This document shows positions 36,171 to 43,832 of a stretch of DNA of 43,832 nucleotides, one piece after another; positions within the stretch are counted from its first letter, which is position 1, and each line of letters starts with the position of its first letter. The stretch is from positions 1 to 43,832 of the forward strand of contig JAJUIB010000020.1 of the NCBI GenBank assembly GCA_029265615.1, in the 5' to 3' direction. The notes beneath the pieces are model-generated. The model did not search any database. It was given only the letters and a program-made list of their open reading frames with translations, and was not told the origin of the DNA. The DNA comes from Spirochaetota bacterium (GTDB taxonomy: Bacteria; Spirochaetota; Spirochaetia; Treponematales; Rectinemataceae). Position numbers and translations under genes: made by a program.

Positions 36171-36250
36171 TAATCTATAAAATACCGCGAATGGACCCTG
36201 TATGGCAAACCGGCGCGAATTGTATTCTGTATTCAAATGCGCCTCTGTGC

Positions 36251-36278
36251 TTGACAGCCGCGCGGGGCATGCTACAAT
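36251..36278 (+). promoter_or_regulatory. strong serA-serC promoter
   Basis: Consensus TTGACA (36251-36256), 16-nt spacer, TACAAT (36273-36278), 53 bp before ATG 36332. No terminator or riboswitch fold was recognised in the leader. Confidence 0.75.
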
Positions 36279-36331
36279 AGCTGTACCAGGCGTTTCATTT
36301 CTCGAACCATACAGTGCAAAGGGGGGATCCC

Positions 36332-37204
36332 ATGGTCATCCTGCTCGCCGACGCTTTCGCGCCGGACCTGCCCGGGAGGCTTGCGCCCTTCGGCGAAGTC
36401 ACGAGCGATCTTGCTCGCGTCGCCGAGGCCGAGGTCATCATTGTCCGCTCCAAGACCAAGGTCGACAAGGCGATGATCGACAAGGCGCCGAAGCTCAAGT
36501 ACGTGATCCGCGGCGGCGTCGGCGTCGATACGATCGATGTCGAGTACGCGAAGTCGAAGAACATCGCTGTCGACAACACGCCCGAGGCCTCGAGCCTGGC
36601 CGTTGCCGAGCTCGCCTTCGCCCTCATGATCGCGATGCCCTGCCACATCGCCGAGGCGGATGCGTCCATGAAGCAGGGCAAATGGCTCAAAAAGGAACTC
36701 GAGCGCACCGAGCTCTTCGGGAAGACGCTCGGCCTTGTCGGCATCGGCCGTATCGCCCGCGAACTTGCGGTTCGGGCCAAGGCCTTTGGCATGAAGGTTA
36801 TCGCGTACGATAAGTACGTCACCTCCTCCGATGCCGCGGAGATGACCACTCTCGACAGGGTTCTCGCCGAGTCCGACTATATCTCCCTCCACACGCCGCT
36901 CACCGACGAGACGAAGGGCATGATCAACGCTGCCGCCATCGCCAAGATGAAGAAGGGTGCGTACCTCGTGAACACCTGCCGCGGGCAGGTCATCGTCGAG
37001 GAGGATGTCGCGGCTGCCCTCAAGGAGGGCAAGCTCGGCGGCTACGCCGGCGACGTCTTCTATAAGGAGCCGCCCGAAGGTTCGCCGCTCCTCACCGCGC
37101 CGCGGACGGTCCTTACCCCGCATCTCGGCGCCTCGACGGAGGAGAACCTCCTCCGCCTCGGCGACTGCATCGTCGAGCGCATGCAGAAGTACACGAAGAA
37201 GTAA
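36332..37204 (+). CDS. serA: D-3-phosphoglycerate dehydrogenase (short form)
   Basis: NAD-dependent D-isomer-specific 2-hydroxyacid dehydrogenase, 290 residues, lacking the C-terminal ACT/regulatory domains of long SerA. Visible: substrate loop RGGVGVDTID (about 61-70), a Rossmann start LGLVGIGRIAREL (about 133-145, GxGxxA rather than GxGxxG), catalytic Arg in NTCRGQ (about 213-218), acidic EED region after it and catalytic His in TPHLGAS (about 268-274). SerC follows after 10 nt, which makes the phosphoglycerate assignment likely. SD AAAGGGGGG before ATG 36332. Without an ACT domain, feedback by serine is not expected through this protein. Confidence 0.9.
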   Translation: MVILLADAFAPDLPGRLAPFGEVTSDLARVAEAEVIIVRSKTKVDKAMIDKAPKLKYVIRGGVGVDTIDVEYAKSKNIAVDNTPEASSLAVAELAFALMIAMPCHIAEADASMKQGKWLKKELERTELFGKTLGLVGIGRIARELAVRAKAFGMKVIAYDKYVTSSDAAEMTTLDRVLAESDYISLHTPLTDETKGMINAAAIAKMKKGAYLVNTCRGQVIVEEDVAAALKEGKLGGYAGDVFYKEPPEGSPLLTAPRTVLTPHLGASTEENLLRLGDCIVERMQKYTKK

Positions 37205-37214
37205 GGAGAGGAAC

Positions 37215-38306
37215 ATGAAGCGAGTGATCAACTACAGCGCCGGCCCTGCAGCCATCCCCCTCGAGGTGCTTGAGCAGGCGCGTGATGAGATGCTCGACTG
37301 GAACGGCACCGGCTGTTCCGTGATGGAGGTTTCCCACCGCGGCAAGGAGTACGACGCGCTCCACATGGAGACGATGGACCTTTTCCGCGAGGTTGCGGGT
37401 CTTCCCAAGGACTACCATGTCCTTTTCTGCACGGGCGGCGCCTCAACGCAGTTCCTCATGCTGCCGATGAACTACCTTGCCGCCGGCAAGGAGGCTGATT
37501 ACATCGTCACGGGCAACTGGTCCAAGGCCGCCGTCAAAGAGGCCAAGCGCTACGGCAAGATCACCCACCCCGCCAACATGGAGCTCGAGGGCGAAAGGTT
37601 TGTCGCGATCCCGAAGCAGGCCGAGCTCAAACTCAATCCTGCCGCCGAGTATGTCCACTATACCTCGAACAACACCGTCGAAGGTACTGAGTGGCACTAC
37701 ATCCCCGATGTGAAGGGCAAGCCCCTCGTCTGCGACATGTCCTCGGACATTTTCAGCAGGCCGCTCGACTTCAGCAAGTTCAGCATGTTCTACGCAGGTG
37801 CGCAGAAGAACCTCGGCCCCTCGGGCGTCACCGTCGTTGCGATCCGGGACGACTTCCTCCAGAAGGCGCACGACGACCTTCCGACGATGATGTCCTACAA
37901 GGTCTTCAAGGACAAGTTCTCCATGCACAACACGCCGCCCTGCTTCTCCATCTACATCCTCAACCTTGTTCTCAAGTGGCTCAAGAAGAACGGTGGCCTT
38001 GAGGCGATGGGCAAGATCAACGAGCAGAAACAGAAGCTCCTCTACGCGGCGATCGATGAGTCTAAGGGCTTTTACACCGGGCTTGCGAACCCCGACTCCC
38101 GCTCCTGGATGAATATCGACTTCAAGCTTCCGACGCCGGAGCTCGACGAGAAGTTTGTGAAGGACGCAAAGGCCGCAGGCATTGTCCAGACGAAGGGCTA
38201 CCGCACGATGGGCGGCATCCGGCTCTCTGCCTACAATGCGGTGAGCCTCAAGGATGTCGAGTACACGGTTCAGTTTATGAAGGACTTCCAGGCGAAGAAC
38301 GCCTAA
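37215..38306 (+). CDS. serC: phosphoserine aminotransferase
   Basis: PLP enzyme of 363 residues that converts 3-phosphohydroxypyruvate and glutamate to phosphoserine; can also serve in pyridoxine synthesis. Landmarks: N-terminal NYSAGPAAIP, the MEVSHRGKEY segment (37-46), CTGGASTQF (72-80) and the PLP-binding Lys198 in YAGAQKNLGPSG. All match SerC. SD AAGGAGAGG, ATG 37215. Operon with serA from the promoter at 36251; ended by a strong terminator. No serB is present in the window. Confidence 0.96.
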   Translation: MKRVINYSAGPAAIPLEVLEQARDEMLDWNGTGCSVMEVSHRGKEYDALHMETMDLFREVAGLPKDYHVLFCTGGASTQFLMLPMNYLAAGKEADYIVTGNWSKAAVKEAKRYGKITHPANMELEGERFVAIPKQAELKLNPAAEYVHYTSNNTVEGTEWHYIPDVKGKPLVCDMSSDIFSRPLDFSKFSMFYAGAQKNLGPSGVTVVAIRDDFLQKAHDDLPTMMSYKVFKDKFSMHNTPPCFSIYILNLVLKWLKKNGGLEAMGKINEQKQKLLYAAIDESKGFYTGLANPDSRSWMNIDFKLPTPELDEKFVKDAKAAGIVQTKGYRTMGGIRLSAYNAVSLKDVEYTVQFMKDFQAKNA

Positions 38307-38331
38307 AACCGTCCTTGTGCGACAAGAAGAC

Positions 38332-38362
38332 AAGGGGCTGCCTTAAGGGCAGCCCCTTTTTT
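38332..38362. terminator. intrinsic terminator of serA-serC (possibly bidirectional)
   Basis: Arms AAGGGGCTGCC (38332-38342) and complement (38348-38358), 5-nt TTAAG loop, T6 run to 38362. On the minus strand it lies 14 nt past the DUF4954 stop and may serve that gene as well. Confidence 0.9.
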
Positions 38363-38375
38363 GCACTGAGGGGAT

Positions 38376-40589
38376 TTAGAGCCGGGCGGCGAGCGCGCGG
38401 GCCAGGCTTCGCTTTTCGGCGAGCTCTTTGCGCGCGCGACGCACAAAGGGGTTGTCCTCGGGCCGGCCCATCACGGCGCGGTACTCGGCCTCGGTTCTGA
38501 ACGTGGCGCGGCGGAAACGGTTGTCGTAGTCTTTTTTTCGCGAAGCGTACACGCCTTCCTCGACGGTGGCCGCCAGGGCCTCGTAGTCAGCGAGGGCGCG
38601 GAGAAGACCCTCTCTGCAGAGGCTCGGACTGCGCGCCGGGCTCTCATCCACCGTACCGTAGAGGAGGGCGAGCACTGCCCAGGCGTGCCGTGCCTTGTCG
38701 CGGGGGTATTCCGCCCCAAGGCGGGCGTATTCCGCATGCATCACCGTCCAATCGGCGACCTCGCGCCGCGCGACCCGCGCAAGGAGCTCCTCGAGTTTTG
38801 CGCCGGGGACGAGTTGGCCGCCGAGGTTTTCCCAGGCGGATGCGCCGTCTGAGCGGCCCGCGCTCTCGCCCGCAAGCTCACGCACAAGGGCGGCGAAGCG
38901 GCTGGGGCCGTCTCGGCCGCCATCCTGAGCCTCCCTGCGTCGGGCGTGGTCGATGACCGTGCCGGCTGCGTACCAGAGGAGCATCTCCCGGTAGGCGCGG
39001 GCCGCCCGCGCGGGTTTGATGACGACGACCGGCCGCGACGAGTTTTCCACGCCGGGCGCGGCAAGCTCGTCGGGCGCGTCGCTCCGAGCCGCGCCGTCGG
39101 CTCCAAGGAGCGGCGCGCCCGCCCAGGCGTCGAGGAGGCGGAGCGCGGCGAGCATCTCTTCCGCGGTGTCAGGCGCAAAGGGCGACTGCTCGAGGGTGAG
39201 AACTTTGTGTGCGCGCTTGTCGCGGGAGGCGAATTTCGATTCGTTCCTGAGGAGGGCGTAGAGGTTGTGCGTCCACCAGTAGGCGGGCACAAGGACGAGG
39301 CGGTCACGCGCACGGTCGTCGTCGACGAGGCAGAAGGGAAGGGGTAGATCGATCTCGTAACGATAGTCACCCTTGGAGAGGAGACAGAACGAGGCGAAGC
39401 GCGAGCTATGCTTCACCGAGCTCGAAAGTCCGGGCCAAAACCCCCTCCCTGCCTCGATCTCGCCGTCGTTCGCACGGCTGTTGTGGTTTGAGCCGATCGT
39501 CGCTCCGGCCGCCATGTTTGACTGTCCCCGCACGAGGCTTGCAATGAGGAAGCTTGTGTTATGGTGCTGTTCATGTGCGGGAAAGACGAGGTTGTTGAGG
39601 ATCTCGCAGCAGGAGACGGTGGAATTTTCGCCGAGCACCGAGTGGATGAGTCGTGCGCCGTATTTGAGTGCGGAGTTGTCGCACATAACAAACCGCACCG
39701 CCTTACAGCCATAGAACACCCGGCAGCCGTAGCCGATGATGCCGTTGACGAGTTCGACGCCCTCGCCGATCTGCGTGCGGGCCTCTTCGCTCGAGTTGAT
39801 CGTGAGGTTCTTGAGTTTGTTTGTTCCCTTGATGTAGGCCGAGGGACCGATCCGGACGTCCTTGATGATCGCGTTCGATTTGAGCACCGAGTGCGCGCCG
39901 ATTTCGCCATAGCGCCCACGGCGTCGGTCGACGCCCGTCTCGGTCATCGCCTTGAAAGCGGCAAGGAGCTCTGGTTCGCCACGGCGGCGCGCCCAGAGGT
40001 AGGCGTCTGCGGCGTTCATGCCGTCAAAGGGTAGGACCGATCTCCCGCCCGCCTCGTTCATGAGGTCGAGCTCGATGCGCACATCCTCGGACTCCCCCTC
40101 CATCACGATCCCCACTCCGAACTTCGCGTGGTTCGAGGCCTCGATTTCGTCGTTGTTGAGGAGCATGCAGCCGTCGCCGACGATGTAGTGCGCGATCGAG
40201 GTGTCGATGACGGCGCAGTTGTCGCCCAAGTCGGCGGCGACGAGGCGGGAATTGTAGATGCCGACAGGTGCGCGCGTGTCGTGGTGCTCGAGGACGGCGC
40301 GTTCGAGGCGGCCGAGCCTGACGCGGCCAGCGAAGGCGCTGTTTTTGATGAGCTCGGGTGCGAAGGGATCCGAGACGAGGAGCTCGTTCCAGTCGCGGCA
40401 GGCGTTGCCGTTCTTGACGAGAATTTCGATTTCATAGGGTTTGAGGCGGCGGAAGGAGGAGGGCTCGCGGCCGAACGCGGTAAGCTGGGCGTCGCGGATG
40501 CGGTACTCATCCTCGCCGGGGAGAAGGTACTCAGGCGGCACAAAGCCGAAGCCGAGCGCCTCTTCGGGGAGCACGCGTATTTCGTTCAT
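38376..40589 (-). CDS. DUF4954 family protein (left-handed beta-helix-like)
   Basis: A 737-residue protein of the DUF4954 family, found mainly in spirochaetes and Bacteroidetes; function unknown. The middle (about 120-400) has repeated short strands typical of left-handed beta-helix nucleotide-sugar/acyltransferase folds, such as RLVAADLGDNCAVIDTSIA, SNAIIKDVRIGPSAYIKG, NSSEEARTQIGEGVELVNG and GATIGSNHNSRANDGEI. The C-terminal part (about 480-737) is alpha-helical with a Lys/Arg-rich last 60 residues. ATG 40589 gives MNEIRVLPEEALGFGF, a typical family start, although no SD is visible within 15 nt. Transferase activity is inferred from the fold only. Confidence 0.85.
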   Translation of the reverse strand: MNEIRVLPEEALGFGFVPPEYLLPGEDEYRIRDAQLTAFGREPSSFRRLKPYEIEILVKNGNACRDWNELLVSDPFAPELIKNSAFAGRVRLGRLERAVLEHHDTRAPVGIYNSRLVAADLGDNCAVIDTSIAHYIVGDGCMLLNNDEIEASNHAKFGVGIVMEGESEDVRIELDLMNEAGGRSVLPFDGMNAADAYLWARRRGEPELLAAFKAMTETGVDRRRGRYGEIGAHSVLKSNAIIKDVRIGPSAYIKGTNKLKNLTINSSEEARTQIGEGVELVNGIIGYGCRVFYGCKAVRFVMCDNSALKYGARLIHSVLGENSTVSCCEILNNLVFPAHEQHHNTSFLIASLVRGQSNMAAGATIGSNHNSRANDGEIEAGRGFWPGLSSSVKHSSRFASFCLLSKGDYRYEIDLPLPFCLVDDDRARDRLVLVPAYWWTHNLYALLRNESKFASRDKRAHKVLTLEQSPFAPDTAEEMLAALRLLDAWAGAPLLGADGAARSDAPDELAAPGVENSSRPVVVIKPARAARAYREMLLWYAAGTVIDHARRREAQDGGRDGPSRFAALVRELAGESAGRSDGASAWENLGGQLVPGAKLEELLARVARREVADWTVMHAEYARLGAEYPRDKARHAWAVLALLYGTVDESPARSPSLCREGLLRALADYEALAATVEEGVYASRKKDYDNRFRRATFRTEAEYRAVMGRPEDNPFVRRARKELAEKRSLARALAARL

Positions 40590-40599
40590 GGCGGACAGT

Positions 40600-40629
40600 A
40601 GACTATCCTTGCGCCGCCGCCCCCCGCAA
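40600..40629 (-). promoter_or_regulatory. possible promoter for a near-leaderless DUF4954 mRNA
   Basis: Minus-strand TTGCGG (40629-40624), 18-nt spacer, TAGTCT (40605-40600). The start would be 3-5 nt before the ATG at 40589, matching the lack of an SD. The match is weak. Confidence 0.3.
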
Positions 40630-40759
40630 GCCCCGTCTGCGTGGGGCGTGTACGGGGCGGGCCCCGGCGCGCAATAGGCCCTGCGTCCCGCGCGAGAGGG
40701 GTTTTTGTGGGAAATCCGGGCCGCTTGACAAAGCCGCGCCCTTCGGGACATCGTAGGCT

Positions 40760-41344
40760 ATGGATTTGCCCGGTTTCGCCATCGACGAAAGCCTCGTCTC
40801 CGATGCCGAGAAGCTCGCCTTTGAGACCTTCCCGCGCCTCGTCGAGGCGGCATCCGCGCAGTCCCGCGCCGATGCCGCGATCGCCTTCGCCGATCTGCTC
40901 GGCTCGCCCGGCGAGTTCACGCAGTACGTCGCAGGGTCCTCAGCCGATCGGCTTGCGCGGATAGACCGCCTTCTCCGCATCTTCCGCGAAAACGTTGAAC
41001 TCCTCATTCACAAGACCTGGGTCGAGAAGTCCGACGAAAAGCGCAAAGAAAAACTCCTCGAAGAGCTTGCCGCCTTTGAGCGGGAATTCCGCGAGGGCTC
41101 TGTGCGCCCCGCGTTCAAGCGCTTTGTTGCACTTGCGCGTTCCATTGCCCAGCTCCTCTTCGGCGGACAGAGCCGCGCTCCCGACTTTCTTCTTTATTGC
41201 TTCCGCATCGATCCTAAGCTTGGCCTATTTTTCTGGTATGTAGGAGAGCTCGAGCTCCAGGCCCACGAGCAGGGTGAAGAGCTTGGCGAGGAGCTTCTCA
41301 CGATGGAAACTCTTATCGGCGTCTACGTTCTTTCAAGCTTCTGA
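40760..41344 (+). CDS. uncharacterised helical protein
   Basis: A 194-residue soluble protein without a recognised family. The sequence is mostly alpha-helical: charged helices such as KSDEKRKEKLLEELAAFERE (about 91-110) and a more hydrophobic C-terminal half with SIAQLLFGG, PDFLLYCFRIDPKLGLFFWY and LTMETLIGVYVLSSF. No signal peptide. Start ATG 40760 lacks a good SD; a TTGACA at 40725-40730 with a weak CATCGT (40749-40754) would start transcription almost at the ATG. Followed by a strong terminator, so monocistronic. A lineage-specific gene is likely. Confidence 0.7.
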   Translation: MDLPGFAIDESLVSDAEKLAFETFPRLVEAASAQSRADAAIAFADLLGSPGEFTQYVAGSSADRLARIDRLLRIFRENVELLIHKTWVEKSDEKRKEKLLEELAAFEREFREGSVRPAFKRFVALARSIAQLLFGGQSRAPDFLLYCFRIDPKLGLFFWYVGELELQAHEQGEELGEELLTMETLIGVYVLSSF

Positions 41345-41374
41345 CAAGCCGCGCAAGCGCGCGAGTGCGATGAA

Positions 41375-41401
41375 AAAAGCCGCCCCTTTCGGGCGGCTTT
41401 T
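41375..41401. terminator. intrinsic terminator after the 40760 gene (possibly bidirectional)
   Basis: Arms AAAAGCCGCCC (41375-41385) and GGGCGGCTTTT (41391-41401), 5-nt loop, with the A-run and T-run extending the stem so it works in both directions. Confidence 0.9.
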
Positions 41402-41467
41402 CGTTTGGCGCCGGCCCTCGTCGTCCGTGACGATGCTTCCAGGGCGCCTTGGTGGCTTCTACGCGCA

Positions 41468-41557
41468 CTTCGGCTAACGCTCCGCTAGGCCTGCGCTCGC
41501 TACGCTCGCTTCGGCTAACGCTCCGCTAGGCCTGCGCTCGCTACGCTCGCTTCGGCT
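41468..41557. repeat. 41-bp tandem repeat at the 3' end of fusA
   Basis: Unit of 41 bp beginning CTTCGGCTAACGCTCC at 41468 and again at 41509, with a further 8 bp of a third copy at 41550-41557. The copies are identical. The second copy contains the last codons and TAG stop (41541-41543) of fusA on the other strand. The unit holds sub-repeats of GCTCGCTACGCTCGC type, common in mobile intergenic repeats of GC-rich bacteria. Confidence 0.93.
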
Positions 41558-43565
41558 CGAAGTGCGAAAACTCCATGGAGAAGCTGGCGCGGCCCTGGGT
41601 GACGGAGCGGAGGCTGGTCGTGAAGCCGAACATCGCCTCAAGCGGCGCCTCGGCGTGGATTGTCTCTGAGGCCGCCTTGGACTCGGAACCGTGGATTACG
41701 CCGCCGCGCTGGGAGACAAGGCTCATCGCCTCGCCGAGGAATTCCTTGGGCGTCGCGATATCCACCTTCATGATGGGTTCAAGGAGGACCGGCCCCGCCT
41801 CGCGGCATGCGGCATCGTAGGCCATGTTGGCGCAGGCCTCGAAGGCAAAGGGTGTCGCGGTGAGCTCGTCGTAGTCGATGCCGATGAGCTTGACGCCGAT
41901 GTCCACAGCGGGGTAGCCATACTGGATGCCTCCCGCGAAGGCGCCGTTGATGCCACGCTCGATCGCCTCGAAAATCTCTTCGGGCACCTGGGGCGCGCGC
42001 AGGGCCTTTTCGTAGAGGTTGCCCTCGCCGCGCTTTCGCGGCTCCACGGCGATCGTGAGCCCCGCCGCGTTCACCTTGCCCGCAATCATCTTCTCGAAGC
42101 GTTCGCGGCGCTCGGCCGGGCGACTTATGGACTCGCGGTAGCTTACCTGGGGGTTGCCGATCTTCGCCTTGATCTTGAAGTCGCGCACGATGCGCGTCAC
42201 AAGGACATCGAGATGGAGCTCGCCCATGCCGGAGATGACGAGCTGGCCCGTCTCCTCGTTCTCCCTGCTCGTGAAGGTCGGATCCTCCTTCGAGAGGATC
42301 TCGAGCGTCTCCTGGAGCTTTTCCCGGTCGGAGAGCGTTTCAGGCTCGATGGCGACCGTGATGACCGGCTCGGGGAAGTGCATCTTTTCAAGGAGCACCG
42401 GCCAGCCCTCCGTGCCGACCGTGTCGCCCGTCTGCGCGAGCTTCATGCCCACGATAACCGCGATGTCGCCCGCCTCGACCACGTCCACCGGCTCGGACTT
42501 GTTCGCGTGCATGCGCAAAAGCCGCGTTATGCGCTCCCGCTTTCTCTTTGTTGCGTTAAATACAACGCTCGCGTTTTTGAGCGAGCCTGAGTACATGCGC
42601 ACGTAGCACAGGGGGCCCGCCTCGCGGTCGTACTGCACCTTGAACACAAGGCCGAGTGGATAGCCCGAGGACGCGCAGGGAACTTCGACCTCTTCCTCTT
42701 TTTTGGGGTGGAAGGCTCGGGCAGGCGGCGCCTCGTCGGGCGCAGGCAGGTAGTCGACCACTGCGTCGAGGAGGGGTTGGACTCCGACGTTGCGCCTACT
42801 CGCACCGCAGAGGGCGGGGACGAGGCGGCGTTCGATACAGGCCTTGCGCAGCTCCCGGCGGATGAGCTCGACAGGCACCTCGGCGCCCGAAAGGAAGAGC
42901 TCGGTGATCTCGTCCGAGCCCTCGGCGACTGCGTCGATGAGGGCCTCGCGCCGCGCGTTCGCCTCGGCGCGGCGCTCGGGCGCGAGGGGCGAGCGCTCGA
43001 TCTCGTGGCCGTCCTCGCTGAAGCGGAGCTCCTCCATCGCAAGGAGGTCGATGATGCCCTCGAAGGAGGCGCCTGCGCCGATCGGCGCGTTGATCGCGAC
43101 GGGACGGGCGCCGAGTTTTTTTCGCATGTCCTCGAGCACCGCGTCGAAGTCGGAGCCGAGGCGGTCCATCTTGTTCACATAGGCGAGGCGAGGGACGTGG
43201 TAGCGGTCCGCCTGGGGCCAGACCGTCTCGCTCTGCGGTTCGACGCCGTCCACCGCGGAAAAGACGGCGATTGCCCCGTCGAGGACGCGCAAGGAGCGCT
43301 CGACCTCCGCCGTGAAGTCGACATGGCCCGGTGTATCGATGATGTTGATCTGGTGGGATCGCCAAAAGGTCGTCGTCGCGGCGCTCTGGATGGTGATACC
43401 GCGCTCCTGTTCCTGGTCCATCCAGTCCATGGTCGCCTCGCCGTCGTCGACCTCACCTATTTTGTAGGTCTTGCCCGAGTAATAAAGGATGCGCTCGGTC
43501 GTGGTTGTCTTGCCGGCGTCGATGTGGGCCATGATGCCGATGTTGCGGGTTGTGCGAAGGTCCAT
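41541..43565 (-). CDS. fusA: translation elongation factor G
   Basis: GTPase that drives ribosomal translocation (or, in some paralogues, ribosome recycling). 674 residues: G1 AHIDAGKT (13-20), switch [13 protein letters not shown] (about 54-65), DTPGH (about 77-81), NKMD (about 131-134), domain [19 protein letters not shown] (about 456-469) and a domain IV/V C-terminus ending FSHFEPKRA. Start ATG 43565 with SD GGGAG; an in-frame upstream reading overlaps the promoter. Spirochaetes often carry two EF-Gs, so this could be the second (recycling or specialised) copy; the sequence alone does not decide. The last residues KRA and stop come from the tandem repeat. No str-operon neighbours (rpsL, rpsG, tuf) are present, which favours a paralogue. 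Confidence 0.93.
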   Translation of the reverse strand: MDLRTTRNIGIMAHIDAGKTTTTERILYYSGKTYKIGEVDDGEATMDWMDQEQERGITIQSAATTTFWRSHQINIIDTPGHVDFTAEVERSLRVLDGAIAVFSAVDGVEPQSETVWPQADRYHVPRLAYVNKMDRLGSDFDAVLEDMRKKLGARPVAINAPIGAGASFEGIIDLLAMEELRFSEDGHEIERSPLAPERRAEANARREALIDAVAEGSDEITELFLSGAEVPVELIRRELRKACIERRLVPALCGASRRNVGVQPLLDAVVDYLPAPDEAPPARAFHPKKEEEVEVPCASSGYPLGLVFKVQYDREAGPLCYVRMYSGSLKNASVVFNATKRKRERITRLLRMHANKSEPVDVVEAGDIAVIVGMKLAQTGDTVGTEGWPVLLEKMHFPEPVITVAIEPETLSDREKLQETLEILSKEDPTFTSRENEETGQLVISGMGELHLDVLVTRIVRDFKIKAKIGNPQVSYRESISRPAERRERFEKMIAGKVNAAGLTIAVEPRKRGEGNLYEKALRAPQVPEEIFEAIERGINGAFAGGIQYGYPAVDIGVKLIGIDYDELTATPFAFEACANMAYDAACREAGPVLLEPIMKVDIATPKEFLGEAMSLVSQRGGVIHGSESKAASETIHAEAPLEAMFGFTTSLRSVTQGRASFSMEFSHFEPKRA

Positions 43566-43597
43566 GGAGGCTCCCTGATGTGGCGCGTTGTCGCAAC

Positions 43598-43625
43598 TAT
43601 ATACAAGAAACGCAAGCCCGTGCAA
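43598..43625 (-). promoter_or_regulatory. predicted fusA promoter
   Basis: Minus-strand TTGCAC (43625-43620), 16-nt spacer, TATATA (43603-43598), 33 bp before ATG 43565. The IS3-type element starts about 68 bp further upstream. Confidence 0.55.
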
Positions 43626-43692
43626 GGCGAGGCGGCGCCGCGGCTTCCATATCCGGCATTGCGAACTCAAGGCGGGGCGCCTATACTAGTAC

Positions 43693-43832
43693 TGAACCGC
43701 CCCGGGATTGCCGGAGACTGTTTTCCTTGAGAGGATACAGTCATGGGAAAGTCAACGAAGAGGTTCTCGCCCGAGGTCCGGGAACGAGCGGTTCGGCTGG
43801 TTCAGGAATAGGAAGGGCAGCACGAGTCCCAA
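43693..43832 (+). mobile_element. left end of an IS3-family insertion sequence, continuing beyond the window
   Basis: A TGAACCGCCCCGGG-type terminal sequence at 43693 onward, followed by CCGGAGACTG, resembles IS3-family left inverted repeats, and the transposase orfA start follows at 43743. The right end and target duplication are outside the window. It is inserted upstream of fusA without interrupting it or its predicted promoter. Confidence 0.8.
43743..43832 (+). pseudogene. IS3-family transposase OrfA (partial) with early stop
   Basis: Begins MGKSTKRFSPEVRERAVRLV, the typical N-terminus of IS3-type OrfA (helix-turn-helix, IS911/IS3 group). After LVQE there is an in-frame TAG at 43809-43811, codon 23, followed by EGQHESQ, which again matches the family. 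So the frame is kept but closed by a nonsense codon and the element is probably inactive unless a base is miscalled. The rest of orfA and all of orfB lie outside. Confidence 0.8.

Overview
The window reads as a GC-rich, anaerobic, fermentative bacterium, most probably a spirochaete (Treponema/Rectinema-like Spirochaetales). The evidence is a pyruvate:ferredoxin oxidoreductase, an NfnAB transhydrogenase pair, an acetate kinase with the long C-terminus of treponemal enzymes, and several families common in spirochaetes (DUF4954, DUF2804, the DUF4015 putative glycoside hydrolase, a TPR lipoprotein-like exported protein, a small membrane gene behind lspA). The lineage call is inference from protein families; no rRNA or tRNA gene was recognised.

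Layout. 1-5169 (minus): nifJ (3' end beyond the window), cysK and a nucleoside phosphorylase, with inverted repeats sitting on the nifJ and cysK promoters. 5388-9663 (plus): a six-TM chemoreceptor translationally coupled to nfnA and nfnB. 9787-11200: exported TPR protein and a convergent RluA-type pseudouridine synthase. 11372-15865: an accessory patch of less GC-rich genes. It holds an exported L,D-transpeptidase-like protein with a duplicated C-terminal repeat, a lipoprotein, a decayed paralogue of that lipoprotein, a small membrane protein and a frameshifted adenylate/guanylate cyclase. 16032-17819: serine hydrolase and LUD protein. 17856-23999 (minus): tight five-gene operon FAH hydrolase, DUF2804, PrsW-like protease, propeller plus glycoside hydrolase, membrane phosphoesterase. 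24138-27996: exported beta-helix protein, ackA, and a sugar-type transporter behind a LacI-type operator.

27997-28362 is an AT-rich intergenic region with its own strong promoter and a GC-rich terminator, a candidate roughly 120-nt stand-alone RNA. It is followed directly by a Nif3-family gene that looks leaderless, then lspA and a small membrane gene. 30146-38306: DUF1015 and serA-serC on the plus strand flank a minus-strand MarR/heterodimeric ABC exporter operon. 38376-43832: DUF4954 beta-helix protein, a small unknown protein, fusA (whose stop codon lies in a 41-bp tandem repeat), and the left end of an IS3-family element whose transposase has an early stop.

Metabolic picture: pyruvate is oxidised by NifJ to acetyl-CoA and reduced ferredoxin, NfnAB exchanges electrons between ferredoxin, NADH and NADPH, and AckA makes ATP and acetate. 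CysK, SerA and SerC supply cysteine and phosphoserine; no serB or pta is in the window. Promoter calls are by eye (sigma70-like hexamers and spacing) and are predictions.
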